DNA from: Euphrasia confusa
Lineage: Eukaryota; Streptophyta; Magnoliopsida; Lamiales; Orobanchaceae
Length of the DNA: 64,000 bases
Assembly: GCA_954870475.1 (NCBI GenBank)
Contig: OX940964.1
Coordinates: forward strand, 9,397,865-9,461,864
Reading direction: 5' to 3'
Part shown: piece by piece, positions 11,565 through 23,189 of the stretch
How positions within the stretch are numbered: the first letter of the stretch is position 1
Layout: every line of letters starts with the position of its first letter
Notes under the pieces: model-generated
The model's input: the letters and a program-made list of their open reading frames with translations, nothing else
Databases searched by the model: none
Told to the model about the DNA's origin: nothing
Translations under genes and position numbers: made by a program

Positions 11565-13418
11565 TGTTGGAAATCGATATCCCGGAATTAATAAATTTAA
11601 ATAAATAAATTATATAATTAATTCCGACCGAAATCCTTCGGAGATCGAATATCCGGAGTTGTCAAATTGCGGAACGACAACTCCAATCGACTCCCGGTTG
11701 CCGGAACAATCCGCCACGAACCACCACGAAGCGCCGGACTCAACCAAAACCCTAACCGCGGCAAAGCCGCGGCTGTTCGGTCGAGTCCCCTCGTGGGACT
11801 CGCGGCTGTTCAAGGCAGCCGCCTAGGGCTGCCCTTGGCAGCCCCCTTGGCACGCCCAGCCCTCGCCCGGTGATCGCACGACCAGCCACGGTCCAGCCGT
11901 GCGAGCGGAGACCAGCCCGCGCGAGCGGTGCTCGCACCGTGCGAGCGGGGCTGCTCCAGCAGCCCGCTGGAGCCTCGTGCGATGCGTACGGGGCTGCTCG
12001 CAGCAGCCCGCTGAACGTGCACGGGGAGGGCTCGGACAGCCCGCGAATCCGCTACGGGAAAACCCGTAGCTCGCGGCCGAGTCCGTGCGTTCGAGCCCTC
12101 GGCGTCCAGCCGAGGCTCACGCCCCCTCGACCCATCCCGTCGAGCCGTTGAGCCGCCGGCGGTCCGGTGATCTTCGATCACCACCGCCCGGTTCAACCTC
12201 GATATGGGTCTCGCCATCGGATCTTGGTTCATGATATTTCTACGATAATTAAACGATGAAATCATAAAGAGGGTTTTACGATTTACCTCGTTCTCGTTGT
12301 TCGGAAAAACGAAGAACTCAATTTGACGACCTTGAGATCTTCCCACGTATTCCTTGCACTAGCCCGGACGTCGTGTGGGCGACGATCTACCGAACTCCAT
12401 GGATCTCCCTCTCTACTTTCTCTCTCTAGAATTGTGATCTTCAAGTTATGAACTTATGAGAATAGAGAAGACCATGTAGTGCTTTTATAGGCTACGTAGG
12501 GGATCTTAAGGAGGTGGAATATTGGGCTTCCAATATTGAAGATTAAATTGAGCCCAATGCTCAAGTCCATTAATCCTTATCAATATTAATTAATTCTATT
12601 TTCCACTATATAAAATTAATTGCACTCCCAATATTAAACCATATTATATCAAATAATATTTCTCCGGTAGTATTATTTATTCCGTGTATTTAAGATATAA
12701 ATATCCATGAATAAAATTAATTTATTGCTAATTAATTTATTCATCCCTTTTATCCGAGACTAGTACCATTCAACCTTAATTATTATGCGGAACGAATCCA
12801 CCTGCAGGGTTTACATAATAATTCCTTATGAACTCATCTCGGGGATATTATCAACCCTTACGGGATACACTTTCCCGTCAAGTATTCACGGCATGCCATA
12901 TATAAAATATAGTGACCCAACTTAACCGGTAATTAACCCAATAATTAAATCGGTTAATTCCTTTGGTAAATCAAAGTCACATATATTAAATATACACACC
13001 CGCAATAGTATCGGGGATTAAGAATAAAATACTCTGAGACTTGAATCGATTATCGCCGACAATCCTAATCGATAAATCTCAAGCAGATCCGCTCAATACA
13101 CCAAGTGTACAAGTGTGATAAAATAATCAAGACATATTATTTTCTCTCTCACACAACGACTATACCGATGGATTGGTCCGTGTCCATCTAGGTCGTGAGC
13201 AACCGTTCGATTAAATACGAGTAACCGATAGTATGATCTTCTGTGTGACGTCGCACACCATACTAACTACAACGTATATAATCCAGGACTATAATTTGCA
13301 TATATTTAATTATAAATAATTAAACGCAAATAATTGTTTATTTAATTAAATAGATTAATGGCAATGGATCGTGAGTTTCCGTTACTTAAATCTAGACATT
13401 AAGTACACAACTCCAACA
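11565..13418 (-). repeat. 3' LTR of element C
   Basis: About 1.85 kb, from TGTTGGAAATCGATATCCCGG to CTCCAACA. It has a TATA box on the minus strand (12483-12489), a donor-like GAG|GTAAAT near 12287, a GC-rich hairpin block (about 11755-12180; GGGCTGCC/GGCAGCCC and CGAGTCCC/GGGACTCG seen) and the U3 dyad at 13230-13264. Confidence 0.9.
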
Positions 13419-14753
13419 ATCTCCCACTTGTACTAAGGTCTAGTCATTTCCTCCAAACTCCCGACTCTCATACTCATCACGTGCTTAAGTTGTACTTCCA
13501 AGAAGTACTATGTGAATAAGCACTCTAGGTTGCCGCTCTGAAGTTATCTTGGTGACTACAGCGTCGTCTCCCTCGACGATGACTCGTATCAGGTGGTACT
13601 TGCACTATGTGTTATCTTACACTTATGGACTTGTGATTTCTTACCATTTGCCATTGCACCGCTATTTACATAGCCTTTGGTAAATTAAGAATCACATCTA
13701 AGTCCCAGAGATTATCCTGGAGTTATACCAAAACTTCCGCTGCCTCTGAGGCCGCTATTTGGTTACCCATGGCAGAGTCCGAAAAGCATCGTGCTTATCA
13801 CTCTTCCATGTTAAAACTCCTTCTCCTTCAATAGTGAAACACATAGCCTGATATCGACTTACACTGGTCCTCATTTGATTAGAAATCTAAGAGAATGTAA
13901 TCCAAAGGAAATGCTCGTCTGCTTCGTAGTCTAGAACAGTACTTCGAAAGTACTTTTACGGCAGTCGAACATTCCTTTAGGAAATGTTCCCATAAAGGAA
14001 TTATTTTCTTAATCTATTAAAAATTCCATAAAGGAATAATTAAATAAGAAAAATAAATTAATTCCAAATTTATTCCTTTTCCTAATCCATGAATATTCCC
14101 AAGAATAGGAATAATCAATAAGGAAAAATAAATTTATTCTAAATTTATTCTTTTCCTATTCCATGAGAATTCCCAAAAACAGGAATACTCAAAATAGGAA
14201 AACCGAATAATTTAGGAAAGTTGGATCTTGGCGGGAGAGCACGTGATCACGAGGACCCCGCGCCCCACCACCATCGCCGGCCGAGAGGAGAGCCACCGCC
14301 ACTGCCACCGCCCAGCCGATCAGCCGCCGTCGCCGGCGACATCACGGCCGAGAAGGCCGCGGGCAGCCCCCTCCCCCTTCGATCGATCCTTCTTCGGGGA
14401 TGATCATGGGGATGATCGATCCCCGGAATCCTCCCTCTCTATCGTCTCCTCCGTCACACTTTTCCGGTCGTCGTTTCGGACTCGATCCAACGTAAAATAA
14501 ATCACAAATTTATTACTACGCTATCCGGTATCGATTCTCTACAAAACGACCTCAAACAATTTCCGGAAAAATTAAGAACAAGCATTCACCACACATGAAC
14601 AAATATTGACATCACCGAGAGTTTAATAATCAAGAACATTATTATGACATTAATTAACAATAATTAAATCTAGCCATAATAATCGGAAACCCTGCAAGGT
14701 AGAACAATTTATCGAAAAATACCATGAACTAAAACCAACGCTCTGATACCAAT
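13419..14753 (-). pseudogene. Deleted interior of element C
   Basis: It begins with the polypurine tract (13419-13429) and about 550 bp of RNase H sequence with no usable frame. This decayed sequence resembles those of D (35100-35700), G (48960-49470) and the 3' end of E (30770-31190). It then passes into AT-rich leader (13980-14220), a GC-rich patch (14221-14500) and the primer site CTCTGATACCA (14741-14751 on plus; TGGTATCAGAG in sense). Everything from gag to RT is missing. Confidence 0.8.
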
Positions 14754-16546
14754 TGTTGGAAATCGATATCCCGGAATTAATAAATTAATTAAAATTAATT
14801 ATCTAATTAATTCCGACCGAAATCCTTTGGAGATCGAATATCCGGGGTTGTCAAAGTGCGGAACGACAACTCCAATCGAAATCCCGGTTGCCGGAAATCC
14901 GCCACGAACCACCACGCGAAGCCGGACTCAACCAAACCCTAACCACGGGGATAGCCCGGGCTGTTCGGTCGAGCCCTCGCGTGGGGCTCACGGCTCTCCT
15001 TGGCAGCCGCCTAGGGCTGCCCATGGCAGCCCCTTATGCACGCCCAGCCGCCCCCGGTGATCGCACGACCAGCAACGGTTAAACCGTGGCTTGCGATCAC
15101 CACCAGCCCACCGCCGCGCGAGCGGCGGTCCAGCCGCGCGAGCGGCAGCCCCTCCGCGTGAGCGGAGGCAGCACCGTGCGAGCGGTGCTGCTCGGGCAGC
15201 AAGGGTTCGTGCCCAGCTAGGGCACCATCGAGTCTCGGCGTCCAGCCAAGGCTCTCGCCCTCTCGACCCCTCCAGCCGAGCCGACGATCCGCCGGCGGTC
15301 CGGTGGTCTTCGACCACCACCGCCCGGTTCGTCCTCGTCATGGGTCGCGTCTTTCGGATCTTGGTTCATGATACTTTCACGATAATTAAACGATAAAATC
15401 ATAAAGAGGGTTTTACGATTTACCTCGTTCTCGTTGTTCGGAAAAACGAAGAACTCAATTTGACGACCTTGAGATCTTCCCACGTATTCCTTGCACTAGC
15501 CCGGACGTCGTGTGGGCGACGATCTACCGAACTCCATGGATCCTCCTCTCTACTTTCTCTCTCTAGAATTGTGATCTTCAACTTATGAGAATAGAGAAGA
15601 CCATGTAGTGCTTTTATAGGCTACGTAGGGGATCTTAAGGAGGTGGAATATTGGGCTTCCAATATTGAAGATTAAATTGAGCCCAATGCTCAAGTCCATT
15701 AATCCTTATCAATATTAATTAATTCTATTTTCCACTATATAAAATTAATTGCATTCCCAATATTAAACCATATTATATCAAATAATATTTCTCCGGTAGT
15801 ATTATTTATTCCGTGTATTTAAGATATAAATATCCATGAATAAAATTAATTTATTGCTAATTAATTTATTCATCTCTTATTTCCGAGACTAGTACCATTC
15901 AACCTTAATTATTATGCGGAACAAATCCACCTGCAGGGTTTACATAATAATTCCTTATGAACTCATCTCGGGAATATTATCAACCCTTCCGGGATACACT
16001 TTCCCGTCAAGTATTCACGGCATGTCATATATAAAATACAGTGACCCAACTTAACCGGTAATTAACCCAATAATTAAATCGGTTAATTCCTTTGGTAAAT
16101 CAAAGTCACTTATATTAAATATACACACCCGCAATAGTATCGGGGATTAAGAATAAAATACACTGAGACTCGAATCGATTATCGCCGGCAATCCTAATCG
16201 ATGAATCTCAATGATCTGCTCAATACACCAAGTGTACAAGTGTGATAAAATAATTAAGACAAATTATTTTCTCTCTCACACAACGACTATACCGATGGAT
16301 TGGTCCGTCTCCATCTAGGTCGTGAGCAACTGTTCGATTAAATACGAGTAACCGATAGTATGATCTTCTGTGTGGGCCCGACACACCATACTAACTACAA
16401 CGTATAGAATCCAGGACTATAATTTGCATATATTTAATTATAAATAATTAAACGCAAATAATTGTTTATTTAATTAAATAGATTAGTGGCAATGGATCGT
16501 GAGTTTACGTTACTTAAATCTAGACATTAAGTACACAACTCCAACA
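14754..16546 (-). repeat. 5' LTR of element C
   Basis: About 1.79 kb, TGTTGG to CCAACA. The minus-strand TATA box is at 15612-15618. A splice-donor-like GAG|GTAAATC has its GT at 15423-15422. The GC-rich hairpin block is at about 14930-15320 and the U3 dyad at 16357-16392. Confidence 0.9.
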
Positions 16547-16676
16547 CTGCTGACATGAATACCTGCATACTTTGCCCAAACACTCCAATGTGCCCTCCCA
16601 GACACAATACTGACTCAAACTGACTCAATAAAAGGTGTAAAAACGCTCTAAGATGAGCAAATAAAATGGCTCATCA
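16547..16676 (-). repeat. Fragment of an Athila-like LTR
   Basis: About 130 bp ending ATGGCTCATCA resemble the end of the LTR of element X (about 4840-4963). Shared pieces include GTGCCCTCCCAGACACAA and the terminal GGCTCATCA. It joins element C directly on the left and the integrase zinc-binding region of B on the right. It is what is left of a second Gypsy insertion. Confidence 0.75.
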
Positions 16677-17615
16677 ATGACCTAGCCTTAGATGCCACAA
16701 GTATAATTGATTCATCTTTGAAGGTTCCTTTCTCTTATTGGTGTTCGTAGATGTTTTATTACTCTCGGTCAGTTGCATCGTGTTAGACTCAGGATTTAGC
16801 ACATACAAATCGTCCACCAATGTACCAGAACAGATAATCCCACTATTTCTTCTTATGATCACGGAGTGATCAAAAGAAGCAGAATATCCATTCATAATAA
16901 GTTTAGAAACCGAAATTAAATTCTTTCTAAAGTTGGGTACATAAAGACAATTTTGTAAAACTAAAATCCTATCACTACTAAAACGTAAGTGAACGTCTCC
17001 CACTGCAACAGCTGCCACCCTTGCAGCATTGCCCATGTAGACCACGATTTCTCCCTCTCTAAGTCTCCGGGTTTCCTGGAACCCCTGCAATGAATTGCAG
17101 ACATGATCAGTGGCCCCCGTATCTACACACCAGGTGCTGATAGATAACACCACTGATAATGTTTCAGTGACTAAGGAAAATTTCGTACCTTTGATGAGAG
17201 GACAATCAGACCTCCAGTGCGCAGACTGCTTGCATTGATAGCACTTGCCTCGCGGCTTGCTTTTCCCATTCCGTGGTTTAGAACCACTGGGCTTCTTTGC
17301 TTGCACTTCCATCTTAGCCACAAGAGCTTGTGATTCTCTGATCATACTTATAAGTTCCATTCTTTTGAAATCGTTTTTAAGCGATTCCTCAAGAGGACTG
17401 AACTTAATGAGTATGTCAATCACTTCTTGTCCAACTTCCACACTATGTCCTAACATCTCCTTGAGGTCATTTTCAATGTCCTCATCAGTTGGGACAATAG
17501 TGGATTCGGAAGGCTCAACAGTCTGGACAATGTTCAGATTTCGTTCCCAATCATTACTATATGGAACCAGTGAGTTTTCATCTTTAAGTATATCACAAAG
17601 TGGGGTCACAGTCAT
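16677..17615 (-). pseudogene. Gag (shortened), zinc knuckle, protease and pre-integrase of element B
   Basis: The minus-strand frame starts best at the ATG at 17615 (MTVTPL), which aligns with the MALNPL start of elements F and H and lies 7 nt after a splice-acceptor-like TTATAG|G. It has a short Gag, a CX2CX4HX4C knuckle (CYQCKQSAHWRSDC), the protease motif VDTGATDH, and the pre-integrase segment ending LWHLRLGH, where it meets the Athila-like fragment. Compared with F, most of the Gag core between WxRNLxIV and the region before the knuckle is replaced by about 90 unrelated acidic residues. The same reduction is seen in E. Confidence 0.85.
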
Positions 17616-17723
17616 TCTTAACCTATAAGCACATAAAACAAACAAACAATTTAATATCCGATATTATCTCCCTCAAATAATATCATTAAATCACTAATCA
17701 CATCTAAAATCCCATCAGGTAAA

Positions 17724-18017
17724 GCAAGCCACGTTTGTGTGGACGTTTACCCACCCAAATGATTTAGTAATTAGATTTGCTTCGGTCGTACATCATTATA
17801 GCGTTACTTCGTTGGGAAGAATACTATAAAGCGCACCTAAGTGTAAACCATTACTCAGTACTAAGGTGAGTCGTTTGGAATCGCTACGTCACCGCAAGCC
17901 ACGTTTGTGTGGACGTTTACGACGACTCACAATTCTTCACAACTCCCTATAACTGTCTACATCAATTATTCCAAAATCCCATTCAGTATAGCAAGCCAAG
18001 TTTGTGTGGACGTTTAC
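17724..18017 (-). repeat. Three stem-loop repeats in the leader of B
   Basis: Copies at 17724-17750, 17894-17920 and 17991-18017. On the plus strand each reads GCAAGCCAC, a short loop, then GTGGACGTTTAC (the third has GCCAAG). In the third copy the flanks GTATA and TATAC extend the pairing. Confidence 0.85.
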
Positions 18018-18435
18018 TATACCAAAAGACTTTTATAATTGACATCCAATTACTTGATCCATTCGATCTTGTAAATCAAGACGCGGAGAATCATAAGGGA
18101 AACTCGAAGTTTCTTACCAGTGATTCACCATGCGAACAACCCTATCTCTCATAAATGAGGGAGCCGAGCAGACAGTCGATCCACCTTTAAAAGGATGGTA
18201 CGAAGGTCTCTAATTTGCGTCCTCGACATGACCAAGTGGCTTTGGCTCCATTCCACTCCCCGGGGTAAGAATGAGTCGACTTGAAATCAGTTTTGGAAAG
18301 ACAAATTAGGCATTGTTTGATAAACTTAATCAATGTTTCTTGTAAGAGGAATTACAAGAACTCTCCTCCAATGACCTATCTATATAAACTTCAAAAGTTT
18401 ATAAAAGTCACCAAGAGAGCAGCAATGGAGACCAT

Positions 18436-18464
18436 GGGTATGTTTCCATACCCTCTCCCACTTA
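18436..18464 (-). other. Leader polypurine-like tract plus GAAA hairpin (B)
   Basis: In sense: AAGTGGGAGA, then GGGTATG-GAAA-CATACCC (18453-18436), a 7-bp stem with a GNRA-type loop. The purine run shares its core AAGTGGGAGA with the real polypurine tract at 10292. Confidence 0.8.
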
Positions 18465-19587
18465 GCTTTTTATAACAAAGGGATACGCTATCTAGTGCAT
18501 AAAGTAAACACATATAGCATGCATACAAGCAATAAAGCACATAATATTATCACATAGTCAAAATAATACTAGAATATTATTTTCCGACTATTATGGCTTT
18601 ACTCCATCTGCGTACGCATCTTCTAGTCTTCAGTCTTCGTTCTTGAATGCTCTATGTGACGAGAATATTAATTTCCAATATTTAAATCTATTTATTTTTA
18701 ATAAATCTAAAAGATACTTAATTAATAATAATTAAGTCAATCGAATAAATCAAAATAAAATTAAATATTATTAATATTTTTATTTATTTTATTTTTCCTT
18801 TCTACTTCATTAAATATCTAGAATATTCTATCCAAGACCAATTTGGAATATTCTAGATGATTTCCATAATGAAATAAGGAAATAAAATAATTTAGGACTC
18901 TTCTACTTTCCAAATTAATTAGATTCCTAATCCATGAATATTTCCATAAAATAGAAATAATCAATTAGGAATCCTAATTAATTCCATCATTGATTCTTTT
19001 CCTAATCCATGAGAGTTCCCAAAACTAGGAATACTCAAAAAGGAAAAACCCGAATCAATTAGGAAAGTAAATCACCGGACCGGGATAGCACGGGGTGGGG
19101 ATCCCCGCGCCACCCTTCGACCGCCGCCTAGGAGGTGGCCGGCCACCGTCGCCGGCGGCCCCTCCAAGGGTCGATCGATCGATCATCATGGATCGACCAT
19201 GGGGATGGTCGATCCTCGTCCCTTCACCCTCACGTTCATCTCCTTCATCACACGTCTTCTCCGGCGGTCGTTTCGGCATCGATCCAACGCAAAATAAATT
19301 ACAAATTTAATTTTACACTATCCGGTATCGATTCTATACATGAAATCGACCCTATACAATTTCCGGAAAAAGATAGAACAATAATAATAAACCTAAATTC
19401 GGTCAACCCCCGAATTTTTACTATTACAAGCATTCATCACCAAAAACGAATCTCGACATGTCCGAGAGTTTAATCAAACCAACAATCATGACAAAATAAA
19501 TTAAACGAATAATAAATTAAGCCATAATAGTCGGAAACCCTGCAAGGTAGAACAATTTTATCGAAAATACCGCGAACGTAAACCTCG

Positions 19588-19598
19588 CTCTGATACCA
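19588..19598 (-). other. Primer binding site of element B
   Basis: Minus-strand TGGTATCAGAG, 2 nt from the LTR; complementary to the 3' end of initiator tRNA-Met, the usual plant Copia primer. Confidence 0.9.
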
Positions 19599-19600
19599 AT

Positions 19601-21214
19601 TGTTGGAATTCGATATCCCGGGCTATTAAAATTTGCGGAAACAATAACCCAATCAAAAACCCTTCGCCGGACATCACACGAACGCCGACGAACGCGCCGG
19701 AGTCCAGCCGAGGAAACCATGCACCCGAAGGCGCACGGCTGCCCCCAGCCGAACCCCCGTGTCGCGGGGTTCATGCGATCGCCGATCGCATCGTGCGATC
19801 GGTTGGGGTGGGGCTGCCCAGCAGCCCCTGCGGCGAGTCCGGCGACTCGCCGCCGCCTGGAGGTGAACCACCTTCACGGTGGGGAGGGACGGCACCAGCC
19901 CGCGCCCTCCGCGATCGATCAAGCGATCGATCGCATGCCCTCGGCCCAGCCGAGGGTTCGACCCTCTCGCCCCATGAAACCCTAGGGGCGATTGATCTCG
20001 TGGTCCGGTGGTTCGACCACCACCACGCGATCGTCCCTCGTTCCGGATCTCATACTTCGGATCTTGCGTTCACGGTATTTCACGATAATTCAAATCGATT
20101 AAAATCATAAGGGCGTTTAGATTTTATACCTTCGATTCGTGGTTTGGAGAAACGAAATCAAGATGACCTTTGAATCTTCCCACGTATTCCTTGCACTAGC
20201 TTGAACGTCGGGTGGGCGACGATCCTCCAAGCTTATGGATCTCCTTCACGAACTCTCTAGACTAATCAAGTATGATTATCTTGTCTTGTCTAATTGTGAA
20301 GACCATGTAGTGCTTTTATAGGCTACGTAGGGGATCTAAAGGAGGTGGAATATTGGGCTTCCAAATCTATTAATCCCATTAATATTAATTAATTTATTTT
20401 CCACTATATAAATTAATTGCACTCCCAATATTAAACCATATTATATCCAAATAATATTTCTCCGGTAGTATTATTTATTCCGTGTATTTAAGATATAAAT
20501 ATCCATGAATAAAATTTATTTATTGCTTAATAAATTTATTCATCTCTTATATCCGAGAATAGTACCACTCAACCTTATTTATTATGCGGAACAAATCCAC
20601 TCGCGAGGTTTACATAATAAATCCTTATGAGCTCATCTCGGGGATATTATCAACCCTTCCGGGATACACTGTCCCGTCAAGAATTCACGGCATGCCATAT
20701 ATAAAATATAGTGACCCAACTTAATCGGTAATTGACCCAATAATTAAACCGGTCAATTCCTTTGGAAAATCAAAGTCACTTATATTAAATATACACACCC
20801 GCAATTGTATCGGGGATTAAGAATAAAATACACTGATTCTTAAATCAATTATCACCGAGCAAACCTAATTGATAAGTCTCAAGCGATCCGCTCAATACAC
20901 CAAGTGTACAAGTGTGATAAAATAATTAAGACAAATTATTTTCTCTCTCACACAACGACTATACCGATGGATTGGTCCGTGTCCATCTAGGTCATGAGCA
21001 ACTGTTTGATTAAATACGAGTAACCGATAGTATGATCTACTGTGTGACGTCGCACACCATACTAACTACAACGTATATAATTCAGGACTATAATTTGCAT
21101 ATATTTAATTAACAGTAATTAAAATCAAATGAATGTTCATTATTAATAGGTAAATGAAAGTGCACAAGGAGTTCGGAATACTCAAATCTAGACATTAAGT
21201 ATACTACTCCAACA
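19601..21214 (-). repeat. 5' LTR of element B
   Basis: 1614 bp. TATA box at 20314-20320 (TATAAAA on minus), donor-like site at 20130/20129, hairpin block at about 19751-20025, U3 dyad at 21029-21063. It differs from the 3' LTR by several substitutions and by a short deletion near 20356. Confidence 0.93.
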
Positions 21215-21219
21215 AGTAG
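21215..21219. repeat. Target site duplication AGTAG, right copy (element B)
   Basis: Matches 8644-8648. The integrase of element A resumes immediately after it. Confidence 0.93.
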
Positions 21220-21734
21220 AGGGCACATTGTGGGAGGGGGACACAGGAAAGCTCATTCTAGTTTGTTTACCTAGCACACAAGTATCACAGAAAGAGGAAC
21301 AAGTCAACTTTGCATCACCAAAGACACCCTGTTTTGCAATAACTCAAAACCAGTTTTACTTATGTGTCCAAGCCATTTATGCCATAAATCAGAAACATTT
21401 TCATGGACAAAATTTGCATGATTATTCAAATAACACTCAGCTTTGCAAACATACAAATTGTACTGCCTAGCAGCTTTGCAAACAACTTTAGAACCCTCCA
21501 TAATAGTCATGCACCCATTACCCCATTTACCACATAAACCCTCAGTTTCAAGTGCAACACAGGAAATCAAATTTTGACTCAAGTCAGGCACATGCCTAAC
21601 ATTTTTGAAAGTGTACACACAACAAGTTTCAAATTTCACAGTGACATCACCAATACCATTTACAGAACATCTTTTATCATTAGCCATGGAGGCATATGAA
21701 TTTTTAAGTTCTTTATAAGTTGAAAACAAAGGCA
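21220..21734 (-). pseudogene. Pre-integrase and protease C-terminal region of element A
   Basis: The minus-strand frame shows FSTYKELKNSYASMANDKR and VNGIGDVTVKF (after the protease active site), VRHVPDLSQNLISC, and the integrase zinc-binding start LWHKWLGHISKTGF. It continues into the integrase core at 8206-8643 once B is removed. Upstream it is interrupted by the solo LTR at 21740. Confidence 0.85.
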
Positions 21735-21739
21735 GGTAT
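21735..21739. repeat. Target site duplication GGTAT, left copy (solo LTR)
   Basis: GGTAT here and at 22374-22378 flank a unit with TGAT and ATCA ends. Confidence 0.88.
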
Positions 21740-22373
21740 TGATACGTACCTCGTAGATGGATTGAACGAAAGGAATAAGAAATAACGAAATTGATACCGG
21801 CGGAAGATCCCAAACCTCTGAATCTGATTCGTGAAATAATTTAGGGACGAAACCCTAAACCCCAACACGTGATCGACGAAGCAACTCGGAAATCGATGAA
21901 CGACACACAACGAGATTGGTCTGTCTCGTAGATTCGTCAAGTGATCTCTTTTGGCACAATCGAAAGAGAACGAAAATTAAGAGAGAATAATTATCACGAA
22001 AAATAATATTGATGATAAAAGTTGTGTCTTAATAATGGTCTGATGAAGCCTTTATATAGGCCATAACCCTAATAATTAAAAAAGGAAATAACGAAATAAA
22101 AGCCTAACAAGATGGTCGGGCCCTATGGGCTTATTCTAATTAATCATAATTAAATAAAGTCTTCATGCTGGATTGGCCCAATCGTATGTGATAAGATTAG
22201 TAAGACTTGGGCTGTCTGATTCTCCAATGGGCTTCTTTAGTAACTCTTGAGCCCATATTTCTTGGACCATCACCATTAGGCTTTCTTTGAATTTCTTAGC
22301 CCTCGATCTCGTAACTGGTCCAACTGGAACTCGCACTGGATCTTGTACTATCGATGACTCTTGGGCTGCATCA
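21740..22373 (-). mobile_element. Solo LTR, probably Ty3/Gypsy, inserted in A
   Basis: A 634-bp unit starting TGATACG and ending GCATCA with a perfect 5-bp duplication and no internal region, as left by recombination between two LTRs. On the minus strand it has a TATATAAAG promoter motif near 22050-22060. At its start (22370-22230) it holds a stretch reading VGPVTRSRAKKFKE, which resembles the C-terminal tail of Gypsy Pol. This suggests that the parent's pol frame ran into its 3' LTR, as known for some chromoviruses. Confidence 0.82.
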
Positions 22374-22378
22374 GGTAT
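22374..22378. repeat. Target site duplication GGTAT, right copy (solo LTR)
   Basis: Pairs with 21735-21739; beyond it the Gag/protease sequence of A continues. Confidence 0.88.
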
Positions 22379-22714
22379 GGAGACATATGGTAAGTGCACC
22401 TAGAGTCAATTAGCCAATCATTTTTACATAGTAGAGAGGCTGTAGTAGCATTTAGTGCAGTCTTTCATATAATGTCCAATTTCATTATAGTTATAACATT
22501 TCCTACCCTTAGCCTTAGGATCAGACTTACCTTTACTCTTGCTATCATGATTTTGATTTCCAGTGCCTTTTGAGCCTTGATTACCATATTTTTTCTTATT
22601 CTTTATTTTACCCTTCACATAAGTAACATCATTAGTGGCCTTATGAGTTTTACTAGATTTTAAATCATGTTCTTTACTTTTAAGGCTGTTAACTACAGTT
22701 TCAAGGGTCACAAC
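22379..22714 (-). pseudogene. Gag C-terminus and protease start of element A
   Basis: A Lys/Ser/Asn-rich basic segment precedes a zinc knuckle that reads CYNYNEIGHYMKDC: the second Cys of CX2C is a Tyr, so metal binding is probably lost. A protease-like WLIDSRCTYH follows near 22385-22415. The rest of Gag is cut off at 22715 by an unrelated LTR. Confidence 0.75.
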
Positions 22715-23005
22715 TGTTGGGATATGTCCTTCGATCCTAAGTGTGCAATCGATAAAGTCATAAGGTCGTCTATGGATGTTAAATGATTATTTGATAATAT
22801 TAATTGTTGGGAACAATATAATATTGATCAATTAAATCATACCTACAGGGTCACACACGGACTCAAAGATGATGTACGTTGCTTGATAAATATATTGATT
22901 TAGAATCAATATTTACGTGGAATTAATTAACATGCATGGGATGCATGGCTTGCATGGATGCATGTCACATAGTGTGACATGGCATGCCACACAAGCAAGT
23001 GGGAC
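22715..23005 (+). repeat. LTR fragment K (unclassified Copia-type LTR)
   Basis: 291 bp starting TGTTGGGATATGTCC inside the gag of A, interrupted at 23006 by element D. It holds a palindrome ATGTCACA-TAG-TGTGACAT (22964-22982) and several ATGCATGG repeats. Orientation and family are uncertain because the rest lies outside the window or is lost. Confidence 0.55.
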
Positions 23006-23189
23006 TGTTGGAAATCGATATCCCGGAATTAATAAATTTAAATAAATAAATTATCTAATTAATTCCGACCGAAATCCTTCGAATATCCGGATTGTCTAGA
23101 TTGCGGAACCGACAACCCAATCGAAAAACCTTTCGCCGGAAACCACCGCGAACCACCGTACGCGAACCGAGGCCCGACCGAACACCCCG

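Larger units (their letters stand above)
11565..16546 (-). mobile_element. Copia element C, internally deleted, inserted in B
   Basis: Two related LTRs (11565-13418, 14754-16546) flank only about 1.3 kb. That interior has a polypurine tract, a decayed RNase H stretch, AT-rich leader sequence, a GC-rich block and a primer site. No gag, protease, integrase or RT can be read, so it depends on others. Its left flank is CCACA, but the right flank (CTGCT, then an Athila-like LTR fragment) is not a duplication. The right junction was therefore rebuilt after or during insertion. Confidence 0.85.
17616..19600 (-). other. 5' leader of element B (no gene)
   Basis: About 2 kb of non-coding leader: acceptor-like site at 17623-17624, triple stem-loop repeats (17724-18017), a conserved block with CTCCATTCCACTCCCCGGGG (about 18246-18265), a polypurine-like tract with hairpin (18436-18464), an AT-rich stretch (18540-19060), a GC-rich patch (19070-19280) and the primer site at 19588-19598. 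Frames here are short and unconvincing. Confidence 0.8.
17623..20129 (-). other. Predicted leader intron of element B
   Basis: In the sense direction the donor reads GAAG|GTATAAAA (GT at 20129-20128, in the 5' LTR). The acceptor reads T-rich...GTGCTTATAG|GTTAAG (AG at 17624-17623), 7 nt before the gag ATG. Removal would delete the hairpin array, primer site and all leader elements. The prediction rests on position and conservation in other elements, not on RNA data. Confidence 0.6.
8649..21214 (-). mobile_element. Copia element B (complete ends, rearranged interior)
   Basis: A minus-strand element with a 3' LTR (8649-10291), polypurine tract, RT/RNase H (to 11564), gag to pre-integrase (16677-17615), leader with primer site, and 5' LTR (19601-21214), flanked by AGTAG. 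Its two LTRs differ by a number of substitutions and indels, more than those of E or G, so it is older. Integrase and the start of RT are missing. In their place lie element C and an Athila-like LTR scrap. Confidence 0.92.
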
